From the NCBI GenBank assembly GCA_014529385.2, contig CM043966.1, positions 95,974,587 to 96,038,586 of the forward strand: a stretch of DNA of 64,000 nucleotides. The letters run 5' to 3'. The notes beneath the pieces are model-generated. The model was not told the origin of the DNA, searched no databases, and was given only the letters and a program-made list of their open reading frames with translations. The position numbers were made by a program, and so were the translations under genes. Within the stretch, counting starts at the first letter, position 1; every line of letters starts with the position of its first letter. Source of the stretch: Adiantum capillus-veneris. Lineage: Eukaryota; Streptophyta; Polypodiopsida; Polypodiales; Pteridaceae. Shown here piece after piece: positions 10,670 to 22,972 of this stretch.

Positions 10670-11142
10670 TTTGCCAACCATATTGATGGTAATGGTCTCT
10701 TTCCCCACATTTTACGATTTCTCCTTTCCTAGATTGGTTAATGCTATCACGGAGATATCATTTCCTTCTTACATTCCACAGGTGGCCAAAATCTTTGCAA
10801 TAGGTACACTAGCAACACTCATCAGACCAATGCTCTTTGGATTTTCATTTTCTACACTAGGTCTCTACTTCCCCACTGAAGGTCTGGTTCTAAAGATCTT
10901 GGAGGTATACTTGGATAGTTCCTTGATCTTTCTACTCCACGCCCCCTTCTTTTTGCTTTTCGATGTGTCCTCCAACTCCTTATCATTCAAAGAACTAGAG
11001 GTGGTTCGCGACTCTTCAGTCAAAGACTCACAGAAATTAGAACTTTCTTCTCTCACCAGCCTTTTCCTTCTTGGCCTGTTGTTCCAATTTAAGAGCTCTT
11101 TGCACTAGATCATTAAAATTTCCTATTGGCAATGGTAGCTCT
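10670..11142 (-). pseudogene. Unidentified minus-strand coding remnant, 3' part
   Basis: On the minus strand the text after the LTR junction reads LPLPIGNFNDLVQRALKLEQ, then a Ser/Lys/Glu-rich stretch ending near KIFRTRPSVGK with a stop at about 10865-10867. Further in-frame fragments run to about 10,670. I do not recognise the protein; a retroelement gag-like segment is possible. The upstream part continues at 21,559 on the other side of inserted element A, and the reading frame joins exactly if one copy of the 5-bp duplication GAGCT is removed. Confidence 0.5.
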
Positions 11143-11309
11143 TGATGAGTGCGTGTGTGCGCGGATACGTGCGTGCGCGATGTAGTGCGTGCGGGGAAGG
11201 GGGAAGAGCACAAGCTGGTGTGGGTGGAGCAGCCTCACAAAACTAAAGATGTGGGTGTATGTGCACATGTGGGTGGGCGGTCGGACATTGGACATCCGGG
11301 CGGGCAACA
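11143..11309 (-). repeat. 3' LTR of element A (167 bp), with adjacent polypurine tract
   Basis: It runs from TGATGAG to GGGCAACA on the plus strand. Bases 11310-11322 (atctcccacttaa) are the complement of a polypurine tract. The first 108 bp match 21451-21558 with scattered changes. Confidence 0.75.
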
Positions 11310-11900
11310 ATCTCCCACTTAAAGGTGATGCGTCGATAAGTGAGGTCTACTAGCTAAACTACTAGTATGTATAAGAAACTAGGTGAGAGACTCTCTCAGC
11401 CTACGCCCACTGGTTCACTCTCTCGATCTACACATAGTCGTATCAGCTCTGGTGGTAGGCTACTATGTGTACGCACGCTAGAGCCTGCATGTAAATCCCA
11501 CAGACAACTCTGTATGGTCTGCAAAGCTCCACGAAGCGTCATGCTAGTATCAATCATCGTACGACTAACAATCCCTGCTGCAAATGCTCCCACTGCAGCT
11601 ACTAGGTAGGGCCTCGATAGTAACAAGTCGAACATGAGATGCCCAAATGCTGCACAAGACTGGTTGTACTCGCCTCCCTTGCGCTATCTGCAAACACTGC
11701 ATCCTTAGGATAGGACTACCCATCGTGTATGGATGTGTCAACACCGACACTGCGGAAGCTACGTCCCGTCCCTCTTACCCATAGGCAAAACTGTGTATCC
11801 TGGCACCAACTCATCAGACTAGAAAATGTGCTAAACCACTCACGACATGGTGTGACGTGAAAAACTGCATCGCTATCTAGTAACCATTGTGGAGAAAGTG

Positions 11901-12666
11901 TGCTATTAGGAAATAAGACGTAGCTAAATAGATAATTGAGTAGATTACTTAATGGAGAGAGAAAAATTTACATACACGAGATTATACAGTAGAGAGAAAG
12001 AGAGAGTACACACGATATATGTGGTTCGCCCAATGTGGGCTACGTCCACGGGAAAGCAGCCACTCAATGGCTTTAGTACTTCAAAACAAGAAGTAGTTTA
12101 CAAAGGGATTATACCCTTAATGGAGCTCCCGCCTTGCTTCACTCTCACCACCTCACACTCACCTTGTTGCATCAACTTCACACCCTTAAATGTGTATAGA
12201 AATGGCCTCCTTTTATAGGCCAAAAGGGCTTCCCTCTCTCATGAGAGGCAGCCATGTGTAGCCGCCCTTGTGTAGATAAGTCCAAATCGAACCCTCCAAT
12301 CCGTCCTTGTGTGGCCGCCCTTGAGAAGACAAGTCCGCTTTTGAATTCGGCCACCGGCCATTGACTTTCGACCATCGGCCACCGGCCATTGACTATCGGC
12401 CACCGGCCAACCGACGGTTGTTTTCCGACTACTTTCCAGCCGCCGTCCGGCCATAATATTCCGACGAAAAGGAATATTTCGGCAAGGGAAAAAAATCTCG
12501 GGGGCTTCCGCCCCCGAGGCCCCTAATTTTTTGCCCCGTGAAATTTTTGGTTTCCGGCGAGTGATTTTCCTTCACGCACAATGGCTTCTCCTCATAATGG
12601 GGGCCTTACAAATGTGCGCTTTTACCACAGAAAATTACAAGGGTAAATCAGGCTCCATACTTAACA
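11901..12666 (-). repeat. 3' LTR of copia B
   Basis: It is nearly collinear with 16676-17477, ending CTTAACA on the plus strand. The following ctctcccacttgg is the complement of a polypurine tract. Confidence 0.85.
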
Positions 12667-12724
12667 CTCTCCCACTTGGAGACTGATCTCCAAACCAAAC
12701 CTGACTGCTTTCCATTCTGGCTTC

Positions 12725-15700
12725 TTATCCTTGAATGCCGATTGAAGATGAGCAAAAGCTCAACTTCTCCTTGTTGACCACCTTTGTAAACATGTCTGCA
12801 GGATTTTCACTTGTATGCACCTTTCCTAGCTTTAGTTGTCCCTCTTCCAAAAGAGTGTGTATGAAGTGATATCTCACCTCAATGTGCTTTGTCCTTGAAT
12901 GAAAGGCTGAGTTCTTTGCAAGATGGATAGCGCTTTGGCTATCATTGTACAAGACACAATTGTATTTTTTGAATCCAAGCTCTTCTAAGAATCTGTGAAG
13001 CCACAGAATTTCTTTGCTTGCCTCCGTCATTGCTACATACTCTGCTTCCGTGGTAGAAAGTGAAACCACTTTCTGCAGCTTTGAAGCCCAGCTTACTGCT
13101 GTGCCTCCAACCGTGAACACATAGCAAGTAGTGCTCCTTCGAGTATCTTTGTCACCTGCCATATCTACATCAGCATACCCTTCTAGAAAAATATCAGTTC
13201 CTCCAAAATACAAAGCATTTGTTGTTGTCCCTTTTAGATACCTAAGTATCCACTTCACAGCTTGCCAATGCTCTTTACCTGGGTTGTCCATGAACCTACT
13301 CACAACTCCCACTGCATGTGCAATGTCTGGCCTTGTCCAGACCATAGCATACATTAGAGAACCTATCGCTGCAGCATATGGAACTTTAGACATATAGGCT
13401 ATCTCCTCTTGTGTCTTTGGACACATATCCTTCGTTAGTTTAAAATGACCAGCCAAAGGTGTAGAAACTGGTTTTGCATTTTGCATTGCAAACCTTTCTA
13501 GTACCTTCTTGATGTAATCTTCTTGAGATAGCTTTATTGTCTTCTTCGTCCTGTCCCTTGATATTTTCATACCAAGTATCCTCTTTGCAGCACCTAAATC
13601 TTTCATTGAAAAAGATTTGGACAGCTCCTCTTTTAGGTCTTTGATGTCCTGCATGTTAGCAGTTGCAATCAACATGTCATCAACATACAACATTAGGATG
13701 AGAATTTCCCATCTCCCAAATTCTTCGTGTAGACGCAGTGATCCGAGTTGCATCTTGTGAATCCATGATCCAATATCCATCGATCAAACTTCAAGTACCA
13801 TTGTCTTGATGCTTGCTTTAAACCATACAAGATCTTCTTTAATCTGCAAACCATTTTCTCCTTACCTTTTACTTCATACCCCTTTGGTTGAAGCATGTAG
13901 ATTTCCTCCTCTAAGTCACCGTGAGGGAATTCCGTATTTACATCCATTTGCTCGAGATTTAGATCATGAGTAGCCACAGGGCTTAAGACAAGCTTAATTG
14001 AGTTCATTTTTACAACAGGAGAAAATATTTCGTTGAAGTCAATACCTTTCTTTTGAGAATATCCTTTTACCACAAGCCTAGACTTGTACCTTTTCTTCCC
14101 ACCTTCTTCTTCCTTCACCTTGTACAACCATTTGTTTTGAAGTGCCCGCTTACCTTTAGGCAACTCAACCAACTCCCATGTTTGGCTGCGATGTAGTGAG
14201 TCCATCTCCACTTACATGCTCTTCGTCCATTCTTCTTTGGATTCATGTTGCATAGCTTCTTTGTATGATTCTCGATCTCCAGAATCTGAGATCAAGAGAT
14301 GGTTGAAGGAAGGAACAAACCTTTCTGGAGGTCTACTTGCTCTTGTAGATCTTCGGGGAATAGGTTGAGGCTCCTCATTTGATTGACGTTGTTGCACATT
14401 GTCACCGTTTGCAGTCCTTGAGTCTTCACCGTCCTCAAGATCCATGTACTCATCACCTGTTTCTTTTGTTTTTTTTCTTTCCAAGTAATCTTTGTACATA
14501 TTTTTTTCGTTAAAAATTACATCTTTACTCCTTAAGATTTTACCATCTTCAGGATTCCATAGGCGATACCCAAATTCACCTTCTCGATAGCCAATGAAGA
14601 AACACTTTTTGGACTTTGCATCTAGCTTTGATCTTAGGCTTCTATCTATGTGCATGAAAGCCTCACACCCAAATACTTTGAGAAATGCATAATTCACCGG
14701 TTTACCTATCCATGCCTCTTCTGCAACTCCCCCATCCAATGTTGTTGAGGGTGCCCGATTGATTAAGTACACAGACGTACTTACAGCTTCCGCCCAAAGC
14801 TCAAGTGGTAGGCCTGCATATAGCCGCATGCTTTGTGCTCGCTCCATGATTGTCATGTTTAACCTTTCCGAAATCCCATTTTGTTGAGGTGTCCTTGGGG
14901 TTGTCCTTTGCCTCCGAATTCCATTGCTAGCACAAAAGCTTTCAAAAGCTTGGCTGCAATATTCGCCTCCATTGTCGGATATGAGGCATTTAACCTTGGT
15001 ACCTGTTTCATTCTCCACAAAGGCTTTCCACCTTTGAAATATGGAAAATACATCGGATTTATTCTTCATGACATAAACCCATGTTTTTCTAGTCGCATCG
15101 TCTATGAATGTTACATAGTACAATGAGCCACCAAGTGATGGTGTACTTGCAGGACCCCAAACATCAGAATGAACCAACTCAAGTTTTTTATTTTTTCTTT
15201 CATTTCCTGATTTTTGAAATTTTACCCTCTTTTGTTTACCATAAACACAATCTTCACAGAACTCTAAGTCCAATTCTTTCAAACCTGGTAGAAGCTTCTT
15301 TGTTTGAAGGATTTGCATTCCTTTGGCACTCATATGCCCAAGTCGGTAGTGCCACACCTCACTGTCAACTTCTGTAGTTGTTGCACAAGCTGAAGGTTGC
15401 ATGCTAACAGTACACAAGTAAAGTGTACCGACCTTTTCTCCCTTGGCAACCACCAAAGATCCCTTTGAGATCTTCCACCGTTTGTTTCCAAATGCAATGT
15501 TGTGACCTTAATCGTCCAATTGTCCTGTAGAGATCAAATTTTTGCGAAGAGAAGGAACATGCCTAACATCTTTAAGCTTCCACTCATTTCCATTAGAAGT
15601 TTTGACAGAAACTGTACCTTTGCCGACAATCTCACAAGCTTCATCATCTCCCAAGTATACATACCCAAAATTACCTTTGGTGTAGTCTTGGAAATGTTGC

Positions 15701-16611
15701 TTGTGTGGTGTCGCATGGAATGAAGCCCCAGAATCTACTATCCAGGAATTAGACACATTGTCTAATGAGAGAATTAGAGCATCTTGCTCTACTTTACCTG
15801 CCACATTGGCCTCCGATGTTGGCTTGTTGTCTTGAGACTCAGTCTCCTTCTTCTTCTTGGACCAGCAATCCTTCTTGATGTGGCCCTTCTTGCCACAGTT
15901 CCAACATTCAAGAACTGACTTTGTGCGTGACTTGCTCCGTCTTGAGCGACGACCCTTTTGGCTTTTGAACCTCTCCTTAGGCCTTCCTCTTGTTTCCACT
16001 GACAATGCAGCACTTGATGATTCTCCTGTGCTTCTCCTTTGTATTTCCTCGCTTAGGAGAACACCCACAACATCATCAAACTTAAGAGTATTTGTGCCAG
16101 AAATAGAATTACTTACAGCCATCACAAGGCTGTCCCAACTATCCGGTAGAGATGATAGTATAAGGAGAGCTCGCACTTAGTCATCGAAATTGATTTTCAC
16201 CGATCGAAGTTGACTTATGTTTGTGTTAAAGTCATTTAGGTATTCTGCAACTGAACCATTCTCTACCATCTTTAGATTGAACCAGCGCTTCATAAGAAAT
16301 ACCTTATTGGATGCCGATGGTTTCTCGTAGAAGTCGTCAAGTGACTTCATCAAGTCCTCCGTGGTCTTCATCTCCGAAACGTTGAAGGCCACCGTTGACG
16401 CCAAGCTTAACCGGATTGTTCCCAATGCCTTTCGATCAAGGACAATCCATGCTTCATCTACCATCGTTGCGGGCTTCTTTGCAAGACCGCCTAGTGGCAA
16501 ATAGAGGTCCTTCTGGTAGAGATAGTCTTCAATCTGCATCTTCCAATGTTGGTAGTTTTTGCCGTTGAACTTCTCAATCTTGAGCTTCCCTTCCTCCGCC
16601 ATAACTCCCAC
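12725..16611 (-). pseudogene. Copia B gag-pol polyprotein, disabled
   Basis: Starting at ATG 16611, it encodes a UBN2-type gag, a zinc knuckle CWNCGKKGHIKKDC, a protease with an intact WIVDSGASFHAT site, and an integrase. The integrase has HYRLGH and CEDCVYGKQ in its zinc finger and DDE residues in VHSDVWGP, ISDNGGEY and GISERLN. Reverse transcriptase (YVDDML) and RNase H (STTEAEYVAM, NDSQSAIHLAKN) follow. One frame runs from 16611 to about 13700, interrupted by TAA at 16177-16179, 15508-15510 and 14212-14214. A frameshift near 13,700, just before YVDDML, moves the last 350 codons to another frame. Catalytic residues are otherwise present. Confidence 0.9.
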
Positions 16612-16661
16612 TCAATTCAAGGAATGCTTTCATTGAGATAACTTAGCTACGAGAAAACCTT

Positions 16662-16675
16662 GCTCTGATACCAGT
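16662..16675 (-). promoter_or_regulatory. Primer binding site of copia B (initiator Met-tRNA)
   Basis: The plus strand GCTCTGATACCAGT is the complement of ACTGGTATCAGAGC, the standard plant copia priming site. Confidence 0.9.
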
Positions 16676-17477
16676 TGCTAGGAAATAAGACGTAGCTAAA
16701 TAGATAATTGAGTAGATTACTTAATGGAGAGAGACAAATTTACATACACGAGATTATAGAGTAGAGAGAGAGAGAGTACACACGATATATGTGGTTCACC
16801 CAATGTGGGCTACGTCCACAGGAAAGCAACCACTCAATGGCTTTAGTACTTCAAAACAAGAAGTAGTTTACAAAGGGATTATACCCTTAATGGAGCTCCC
16901 GCCTTGCTTCACTCTCACCACCTCACACTCACCTTGTTGCATCAACTTCACACCTTTAAATGTGTGTAGAAATGGCCTCCTTTTATAGGCCAAAAGGGCT
17001 GCCCTCTCTCATGAGAGGCAGCCATGTGTAGCCGCCCTTGTGTAGATAAGTCCAAATCGGACCCTCCAATCCGTCCATGTGTGGCCGCCCTTGAGAAGAC
17101 AAGTCCACTTTTGAATTCGGCCACCGGCCATTGACTTTCGGCCAACTGCCACCGGACATTGACTATCGGCCACCAGCCACCGACCATTGACTACCGGCCA
17201 CCGGCCAACCGATGGTTGTTTTCCAACCACTTTCCAATCGCCGTCCGGCCATAGTATTCCGGCAAAAAGGAATATTCCGGTGAGGGAAAAAAAATATCGG
17301 GGGCTTCCGCCCCAGAGGCCCCTAAAGTTGCCCCTGATTTTTAGCCCCGTGAAATTTTTGGTTTCTGGCGAGTGATTTTCCTTCACACACAATGGCTTCT
17401 CTTCATAATGGGGGCCTTACAAATGTGCGCTTTTACCACAAGAAATTACAAGGGTAAATCAGGCTCCATACTTAACA
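16676..17477 (-). repeat. 5' LTR of copia B
   Basis: It begins TGCTAGGAAATAAG next to the primer site and ends CTTAACA. It includes a region of short direct repeats of the type GGCCACCGGCCATTGACTATC (17120-17210), where the copy number differs from the 3' LTR. Confidence 0.85.
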
Positions 17478-18637
17478 TGCTAACCATAGACAAATCTGCA
17501 AGAGGTACACTGGAGGCAAGCGTGACATCACTGTCATTGGCATAGACTACCACTGGAATTGCCTCTCTAACATCTATCAAAGTCGTATATGCATCTCACA
17601 TACATCTCCGTTGCTGTCTCATACGTCTGAAACAACGGCGTCTAATGTGCCTTGTGTGACCGCAATGCCAACAACGCATGTATTGGCAAGAATGAGACCG
17701 CTGTCCCTCAATGTCACACATGTCTGCTACCATAAGTGAACCCCAAAATGGCAACAAAGTGGGAGATCACTTGACCACTATGCTAATCAATCATAAACCA
17801 ACCAGTAGCTCAATAATGAAAACCTATAACCTATAGGCTGTAGTCTCATGCTCAGAATATGCATCGATGTGAGAACATAAGGCAAAATCAAAAGAAACCT
17901 GTAACCACTACGAGTATACTATAAATGAATGGCTAAGAGCCAAAGTATGGCGAGAAATCTGGAAAAATCTGACAGAATCTCCCCTATAAACTGAGCAAAA
18001 CCTCAAGTACAATCTAAATCATAAACCATGCCAAATTGGAAACAAAGTGGGAGGTAACTCGACTACTACACAATGCTCAAAAGCATGATCAATCGCATCA
18101 AAATTGACGCTCACATATGCCTAAAAGCAACTCCACAATCTGCAAACTCGCAAGCATAAACTGGGACAAACTGCTCAGCTGAGTGTCAAGCGCATAACCA
18201 TATACACAAGTAGAGAGCAAAATAGCTCAAAACACATCCCACGAGAGAAACTGTGTGCAAAAAATATATACAAAAACATGTGAAACCTGTGACTGTCTAT
18301 CTGTAGCCACACAAGCATACACAATCACAATCCTCACTCCTGTGAGAGTGGGTACAAAAACACCAAACCGTGTCCAAACTGACAAAACTTGTCAAAATCT
18401 ATCAAAGTGAGAGTAAGTACTCAATCAATGTCAAAGTGGGAATATATCGACCACTATAGAAGATGGCATAACACTGCAAACTTTTATGGCGAGAAGACGG
18501 GGGAAAACGAATAGAATTTCCTTTGTAAAATGAGTCAAAACTCAACGCAAACCGCAAGCCAAAAAACTGCAGATAACTGCCAGAGTGGGAGTCAACTCGA
18601 CCACTACACGATCAGAGAGAAAACTGTGGATATGTGT
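17478..18637 (-). other. Interior of element A, non-coding
   Basis: There is no ORF of interest. Phrases such as atggcgagaa...ctgg followed by gagcaaaactca recur near 17950, 18490 and 20310, and tgggagtcaactcgaccactac recurs near 17760, 18050, 18440 and 18590. This shows internal low-order repetition within A. Confidence 0.5.
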
Positions 18638-19486
18638 TGTAATGGAAATGGCCTATGCACTTTGAGAGTAGCGAAAAGGGGAAATTAGGTGAAGCACTTT
18701 TGAGAGGTTACTTTGTGAGCATAGCGGGTGAACTTAGTTGATGGTAGCAACATAAACATCGTACTTAGTTAACTTGGCATGAACAATACTTTTGCAAGAG
18801 AGAGAGTTTAGAGAACATGACAATAGTTGAGGACCGGATTCATATGGAGCCGGTCCACCCTCCAATAGGCATTTGTATTATAGTTTCTCCCATCAAGAGA
18901 GACTTGGTACAATACAATCTTTGTGTTCCTTGTGACCTACGTGATGCAATGAAGATGGAAAGCTTCATGCATCACAAGCATAACATAAACTTGTAGAAAG
19001 CATTAACTATCCCAAGCCTCTGTCCCAAGGCCTCAAACACCTTCAAAGGTGGAGAGAGCTAGCGGGGAATGACTGTAGGGAAGAGGAAGAAGAAACATTC
19101 CATAGAAGAAAGAAATAGTTCCTCACTTATCATTACTCTTCTTGCTAGCATAGTAATGGATATGGAGAAGATGGCAAGCTTAAGCATTGAAGCATGGCTC
19201 TTGGTTGGATTTGCATTCAATAGCCAAGAGTGTTGGTGTAGACTCTCACTTCTCACAAGCTTGGAGAAGGAGGTGGAGTTCCTCAACTTTCACCAAGTGA
19301 GAATAGTTCCACAAAATGAGTGTGTTTGTGGTGTATATCCCCCTAGCACCCCCCTTGCCTGCTTGGGGCGAGTTGAAACTTTTCCACATGCTGCAACCTC
19401 ATTGGGCCCCTCTCCCCCTAGCCAATCACATGCAGCATGCAGTCAAGTACATGGGTAGTCTTTTGACAAGTGTCCTCCTCACCCCT

Positions 19487-19521
<35 letters not shown>

Positions 19522-20115
19522 AAAATATATATATATATTTTGGATGGAAGTAGAAGCTCATTGGACCCCTCTTTAGCCCAGCCAATAGCATTCAAGCACA
19601 CCATGTGGTTAAGCTTAGTGAGAGTCTGGCATCATACATGTGTCCCATGTGCCCTTTTAGAAAGGGGGTGCCCCTTGGGTGAGTGGAAGGTTAGGTCAAA
19701 GATTCCCCTAACTTTGGGACTTTTATGCATAGGAAGCCTCTCAAGAAACTTCCTCATTAAGTGTGTAGGGTCTCTTTTTGACTTAAGCATCTTACCCCCC
19801 ATGCATAGGAAGCTTCTCAAGCAACTTCCTCATTAAGTATGACAAGTACCTCAAGTACCTTAGTCATCAAGCATGACAAGCACCTTAGGTGGAGTTCCCA
19901 CCTCAAGCTCAGCCCTAGCTTGCCTAAGGTCAAAGGCAAGTTTAGGTCGGGTTTCCACCTCAAGCATAGCCCTAGCTTGCTTAAGGTCAAAGACAAGTTT
20001 AGGTCGGGTTCCCACCTCAAGCTCAGCCCTAGCTTGCTTAAGGTCAAAGGACTTTTAACACTAACCATTGGAGGTCTTTAATGAATCTAACCCTAAGGTC
20101 TTTTAAGCTCCATTA
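18638..20115 (-). repeat. Dispersed 1.4-kb repeat, member 2 (inverted relative to 9240-10655)
   Basis: It is homologous to the first member in reverse orientation. It contains a GA run at 19489-19517 and a 57-bp tandem repeat. It splits element A. The right boundary is uncertain and could lie as far as about 20,270. Confidence 0.6.
19898..20065. repeat. 57-bp minisatellite, three units
   Basis: The motif CCACCTCAAGC starts at 19898, 19955 and 20012, exactly 57 bp apart, followed each time by CCCTAGCTTGC and AAGGTCAAAG. As 57 is a multiple of three, ORFs stay open through the array on both strands; these are not taken as genes. Confidence 0.9.
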
Positions 20116-20269
20116 GTTAACCTTGCTCTATGACAGACCATCTCTCATTTGGGCCCCTTTACCATTGGCCCCGTGTTGAGATAGATCCGTAAGCACATGT
20201 CTATATTCTAACCCTTGTTCTCGTTTATTATTCGACATTAAATGATCAGTTTAAATGAGAAAATCATTT

Positions 20270-21436
20270 GGGTTGGTTGAATAGTAGATATTTAATGCCA
20301 CGTGCAAATCATGGCGAGAATGTGGGAAAAATCTGGTTAAATTTCCCTAGAAACTGAGTAAAACTCAAAAAATCTCACCAAATTGCATGAAAACTAGACA
20401 CACAGTGTCTCAGTAAACAGATCCACAAATGATCTACATACGCTACCAAAAGCCTGGCAAACTGGCTCACTCCTGATCGAGTGGTTCTATGGACGTATAC
20501 TTGTCCAAAAACACCTGTAAATCTATAAATTTGTTACCTGCGAGCTATCTCAGCTCAAGCTACATCCACATATGCATAAATAGCATGAAACTGCACCAAA
20601 CTGTGCAAAAAACTGCTCTCTAGTGCTCCACACAAGCTACACTACTGCAACCTATGATCAAAACCGTTGAGAAACTGATGATGGTCCGTCAAAGCCAAAA
20701 CTGGAGATGACCGTCAAAGTCGAAAAGCCAGGAATGGTCGTCGGAGCCGTCTTCCACCGCCGGGTGGAAGTGCCAATGCTATGGCCACCTGTGCTCGAAG
20801 TCGGTGTTGAGTCGTAGAGGCCGAGTGGAATCGGTGTCAAAAACCAATGCCAATGCGGAGCAGCAAATCGGTGATGTCGGCGTCATCTCCCGCCCGCCGA
20901 ATGGGATGGCTAGCCGAATAGCCGTAGACAATGCTAGAAGACCAAACTCGAGTCGATGCCAGATAACATCGGGCTTATTCGCCCGCACGTGTGTTCTCAC
21001 ACAGTTCGGTTTCTCTCAATCTCCTCTCACTCTCCAAGCAGTTGTATGCCAAACTGTCTAGAAAAACACACTCTGTGTTTTTTATTTTCGGCCCACCTGC
21101 ACTTCGAATCAAAAAAAATTTCTACAAAGTTGTAGATCTTGAAGAGATCTACGTTTTTATTAAAAGAGTTTTGAAATCCGAGCTTTCTAGCTCAAGTTAT
21201 GGCCAAAATACTGAACAACTGTCAAGCAGCCAAACCTGAACGACCTGCTTCTTAGTGTCCCTAGCTCACAGAAAACTTGATCTCTCTCTCCCCTTTTGCT
21301 TGGTGGAGTGTAAGCTCCTGTTACCTTGATCTTTGACATCTACTTTCCGAATCCATGTCGAACCGCCTCCGACCCGACGTCGCCAAGCACCGAACTCTGT
21401 CGCCACTGAGAGAGCACCGTCGATCGCCAAGCCATA
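20270..21436 (-). other. Interior of element A next to its 5' LTR, non-coding
   Basis: No gene is supported. The segment from 20,650 to 21,000 has locally higher GC and open frames on both strands, with no recognisable domain. Confidence 0.45.
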
Positions 21437-21558
21437 GCTCTGATACCAGTTGATGAGTGCGTGTGTGCACGGATGCGTGCATGCACGGTGTGGTGCGTGC
21501 GGGAAATGGGGAAGAGCACAAGCCGGTGTGAATGGAGCAGCCTCATAAAACTAAAGAT
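21437..21558 (-). repeat. Primer site (21437-21450) and truncated 5' LTR (21451-21558) of element A
   Basis: GCTCTGATACCAGT directly precedes TGATGAGTGCG. The LTR matches the first 108 bp of the 3' LTR, then passes abruptly into host coding text at aaggagctcctt. Confidence 0.75.
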
Positions 21559-22065
21559 AAGGAGCTCCTTATTCTCATATGTAAGGGTCATCTCTTTGAC
21601 TTCCTTTGAAAGTGGGAAATGTTATTTGTAAATCACTTGACCTTTGCCCATGTCTAAATTTTTCATGATGATCCGACTCCCTTTCCCAACGCCTGGGCTA
21701 ATCATTTTGATCTCTTTTTCTCTCCCAATGTCTGTGCTTGTTGTGATGGGTGGTGTCCACCTCCCATCTCTGATTGTACTTGTCAGTCTTTGTGATTGTA
21801 ACGGATTCTTTTTCTCGACTAATTATTGTTTGAGAATATGATCACCAATGTCTACGTCTTTCGAAATCGTTGATGTCAATATTTACTGTGGCTTTCCCTT
21901 TCCCAAATCAATGATGAGAACTATTTGACTCAAAACATCTTTTAGCTCTCTCTGCATGTTTTCTTTTGGCATGTGATGAGTGTTCAGAGGTTTGTCTTTC
22001 CTCACCACCTTTGATACCTGGATTTCCTTCGAGTTCTTCGCATTGAGAGTGTAGTTACTCATCAT
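21559..22065 (-). pseudogene. Unidentified minus-strand coding remnant, 5' part
   Basis: Minus-strand text ...EVKEMTLTYENKEL leads into the element A insertion, and the frame resumes at 11,142 as LPLPIGNFNDL. Another open segment (22065-21883) lies upstream. The protein is not recognised. Splitting by the LTR element and several frame breaks mark it as non-functional. Confidence 0.45.
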
Positions 22066-22686
22066 CGTACCCTTGTTCTAATTTCTCTGTCGCTATACTG
22101 ATGTGATCCTGGTTTTTGACAAACATTGTGGCAGCTCTTCATCCTCATGTTGAGCATCGTAGGGGCATTGTGAATGGTTAACTGACTGTGATGAGTTCTT
22201 ACTAGGAGACTGGTTCATATCAAGAGATTTACACCATGATCACCAAATGGAATGAGCAAGATTGCTTTGATGGCTATTTCAAAGTTAGGGCTAGAGTGAA
22301 TTACCAGGTTCAAACTTTAGATGACCAAATGACAGACTCGGACTTCAGATGACCAGATGACCATAGATAACAGACATTCGACTTTAGGTGAACAAGTGAA
22401 TTAAAAGAAAATAGACTTCAGATTATGAGACAAATGGACTCTCAAACTGGAATTGTAATCAAATTTAGATAGCCATTCATGGTACAAGAGTTTTGAGAAC
22501 AAAGCTTTGGAATGATTGAAGTACACCTAGTACAAGGATCAACATTGAGTGCTCCTAAGCTCTATGGAATACAAAGAAGCAAGAGTCTTAAAATCTAGCA
22601 TCTCAAGAGTATAATAAAGAGTCCCTAAAATGGGATTAGGACCTGCTAGTCCAAGGATTCATCATGTTGAAATCCCCCCTCCTCTT

Positions 22687-22689
<3 letters not shown>
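22066..22689. other. Intergenic stretch without recognisable gene
   Basis: Around 22,300-22,420 the phrase gacttcagatgaccaga and variants recur (aactttagatgaccaaatgacaga, gacttcagatgaccagatgacc), a short degenerate repeat. Nothing else is seen. Confidence 0.4.

Positions 22690-22756
<67 letters not shown>
22690..22756. repeat. (CT)n microsatellite, about 33 units
   Basis: Uninterrupted CT run. Confidence 0.95.
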
Positions 22757-22758
<2 letters not shown>

Positions 22759-22972
22759 ACAAGGACATCCTCTTGTATGAATCTTGTGGACAAGCTAAAG
22801 ATAAGGAGTGGGCACCAAGGGAAACACGTGCGGGTCTATAGAAGTTGGAGTGGAGCTTAGTAGTACTTGACTGAGAGACTAAAGGAAATGGTAGGGGTTG
22901 TGGAGCCAACCGGAAGAGGAGGTGTGATCAAGCTACTCCTCTACAATCCTTTAACATGAGGATGACATGCTA

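Larger units (their letters stand above)
11901..17477 (-). mobile_element. Element B: decayed Ty1/copia retrotransposon
   Basis: It has LTRs at 11901-12666 and 16676-17477, a primer site at 16662-16675 and a purine tract at 12667-12679. The single gag-pol frame (16611-12725) contains all copia domains in the order gag, zinc knuckle, protease, integrase, reverse transcriptase, RNase H. A tgcta sequence flanks both sides (11901-11905, 17478-17482) and may be the target duplication; the exact 3' LTR edge is uncertain by about 5 bp because of it. The LTRs differ by substitutions and indels (about 766 against 802 bp), so the insertion is not recent. Confidence 0.88.
11143..21558 (-). mobile_element. 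Element A: small non-coding LTR retrotransposon, host of nested insertions
   Basis: Both ends start TGATGAGTGCG (11143 and 21451). The 3' LTR is followed inside by a purine tract (minus strand), and the 5' LTR by GCTCTGATACCAGT, the complement of an initiator-Met-tRNA primer site. Flanking AGCTC at 11137-11141 and 21563-21567 fits a target duplication. Without the copia (11901-17477) and the 1.5-kb repeat (18638-20115) only about 2.9 kb of interior remains, with no credible ORF. It is therefore a non-autonomous TRIM or LARD-like element. The 5' LTR copy lacks about 59 bp at its outer end. Confidence 0.7.

Noticed and set aside
11310-11750. Opposite-strand ORF pairs at 11.37-11.75 kb
   Set aside because: Inside non-coding element A, no domain, no conserved start; judged accidental.
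19839-20081. Repeat protein ORFs across the 57-bp minisatellite
   Set aside because: Open frames exist on both strands only because the unit length is a multiple of three; no start context or homology.
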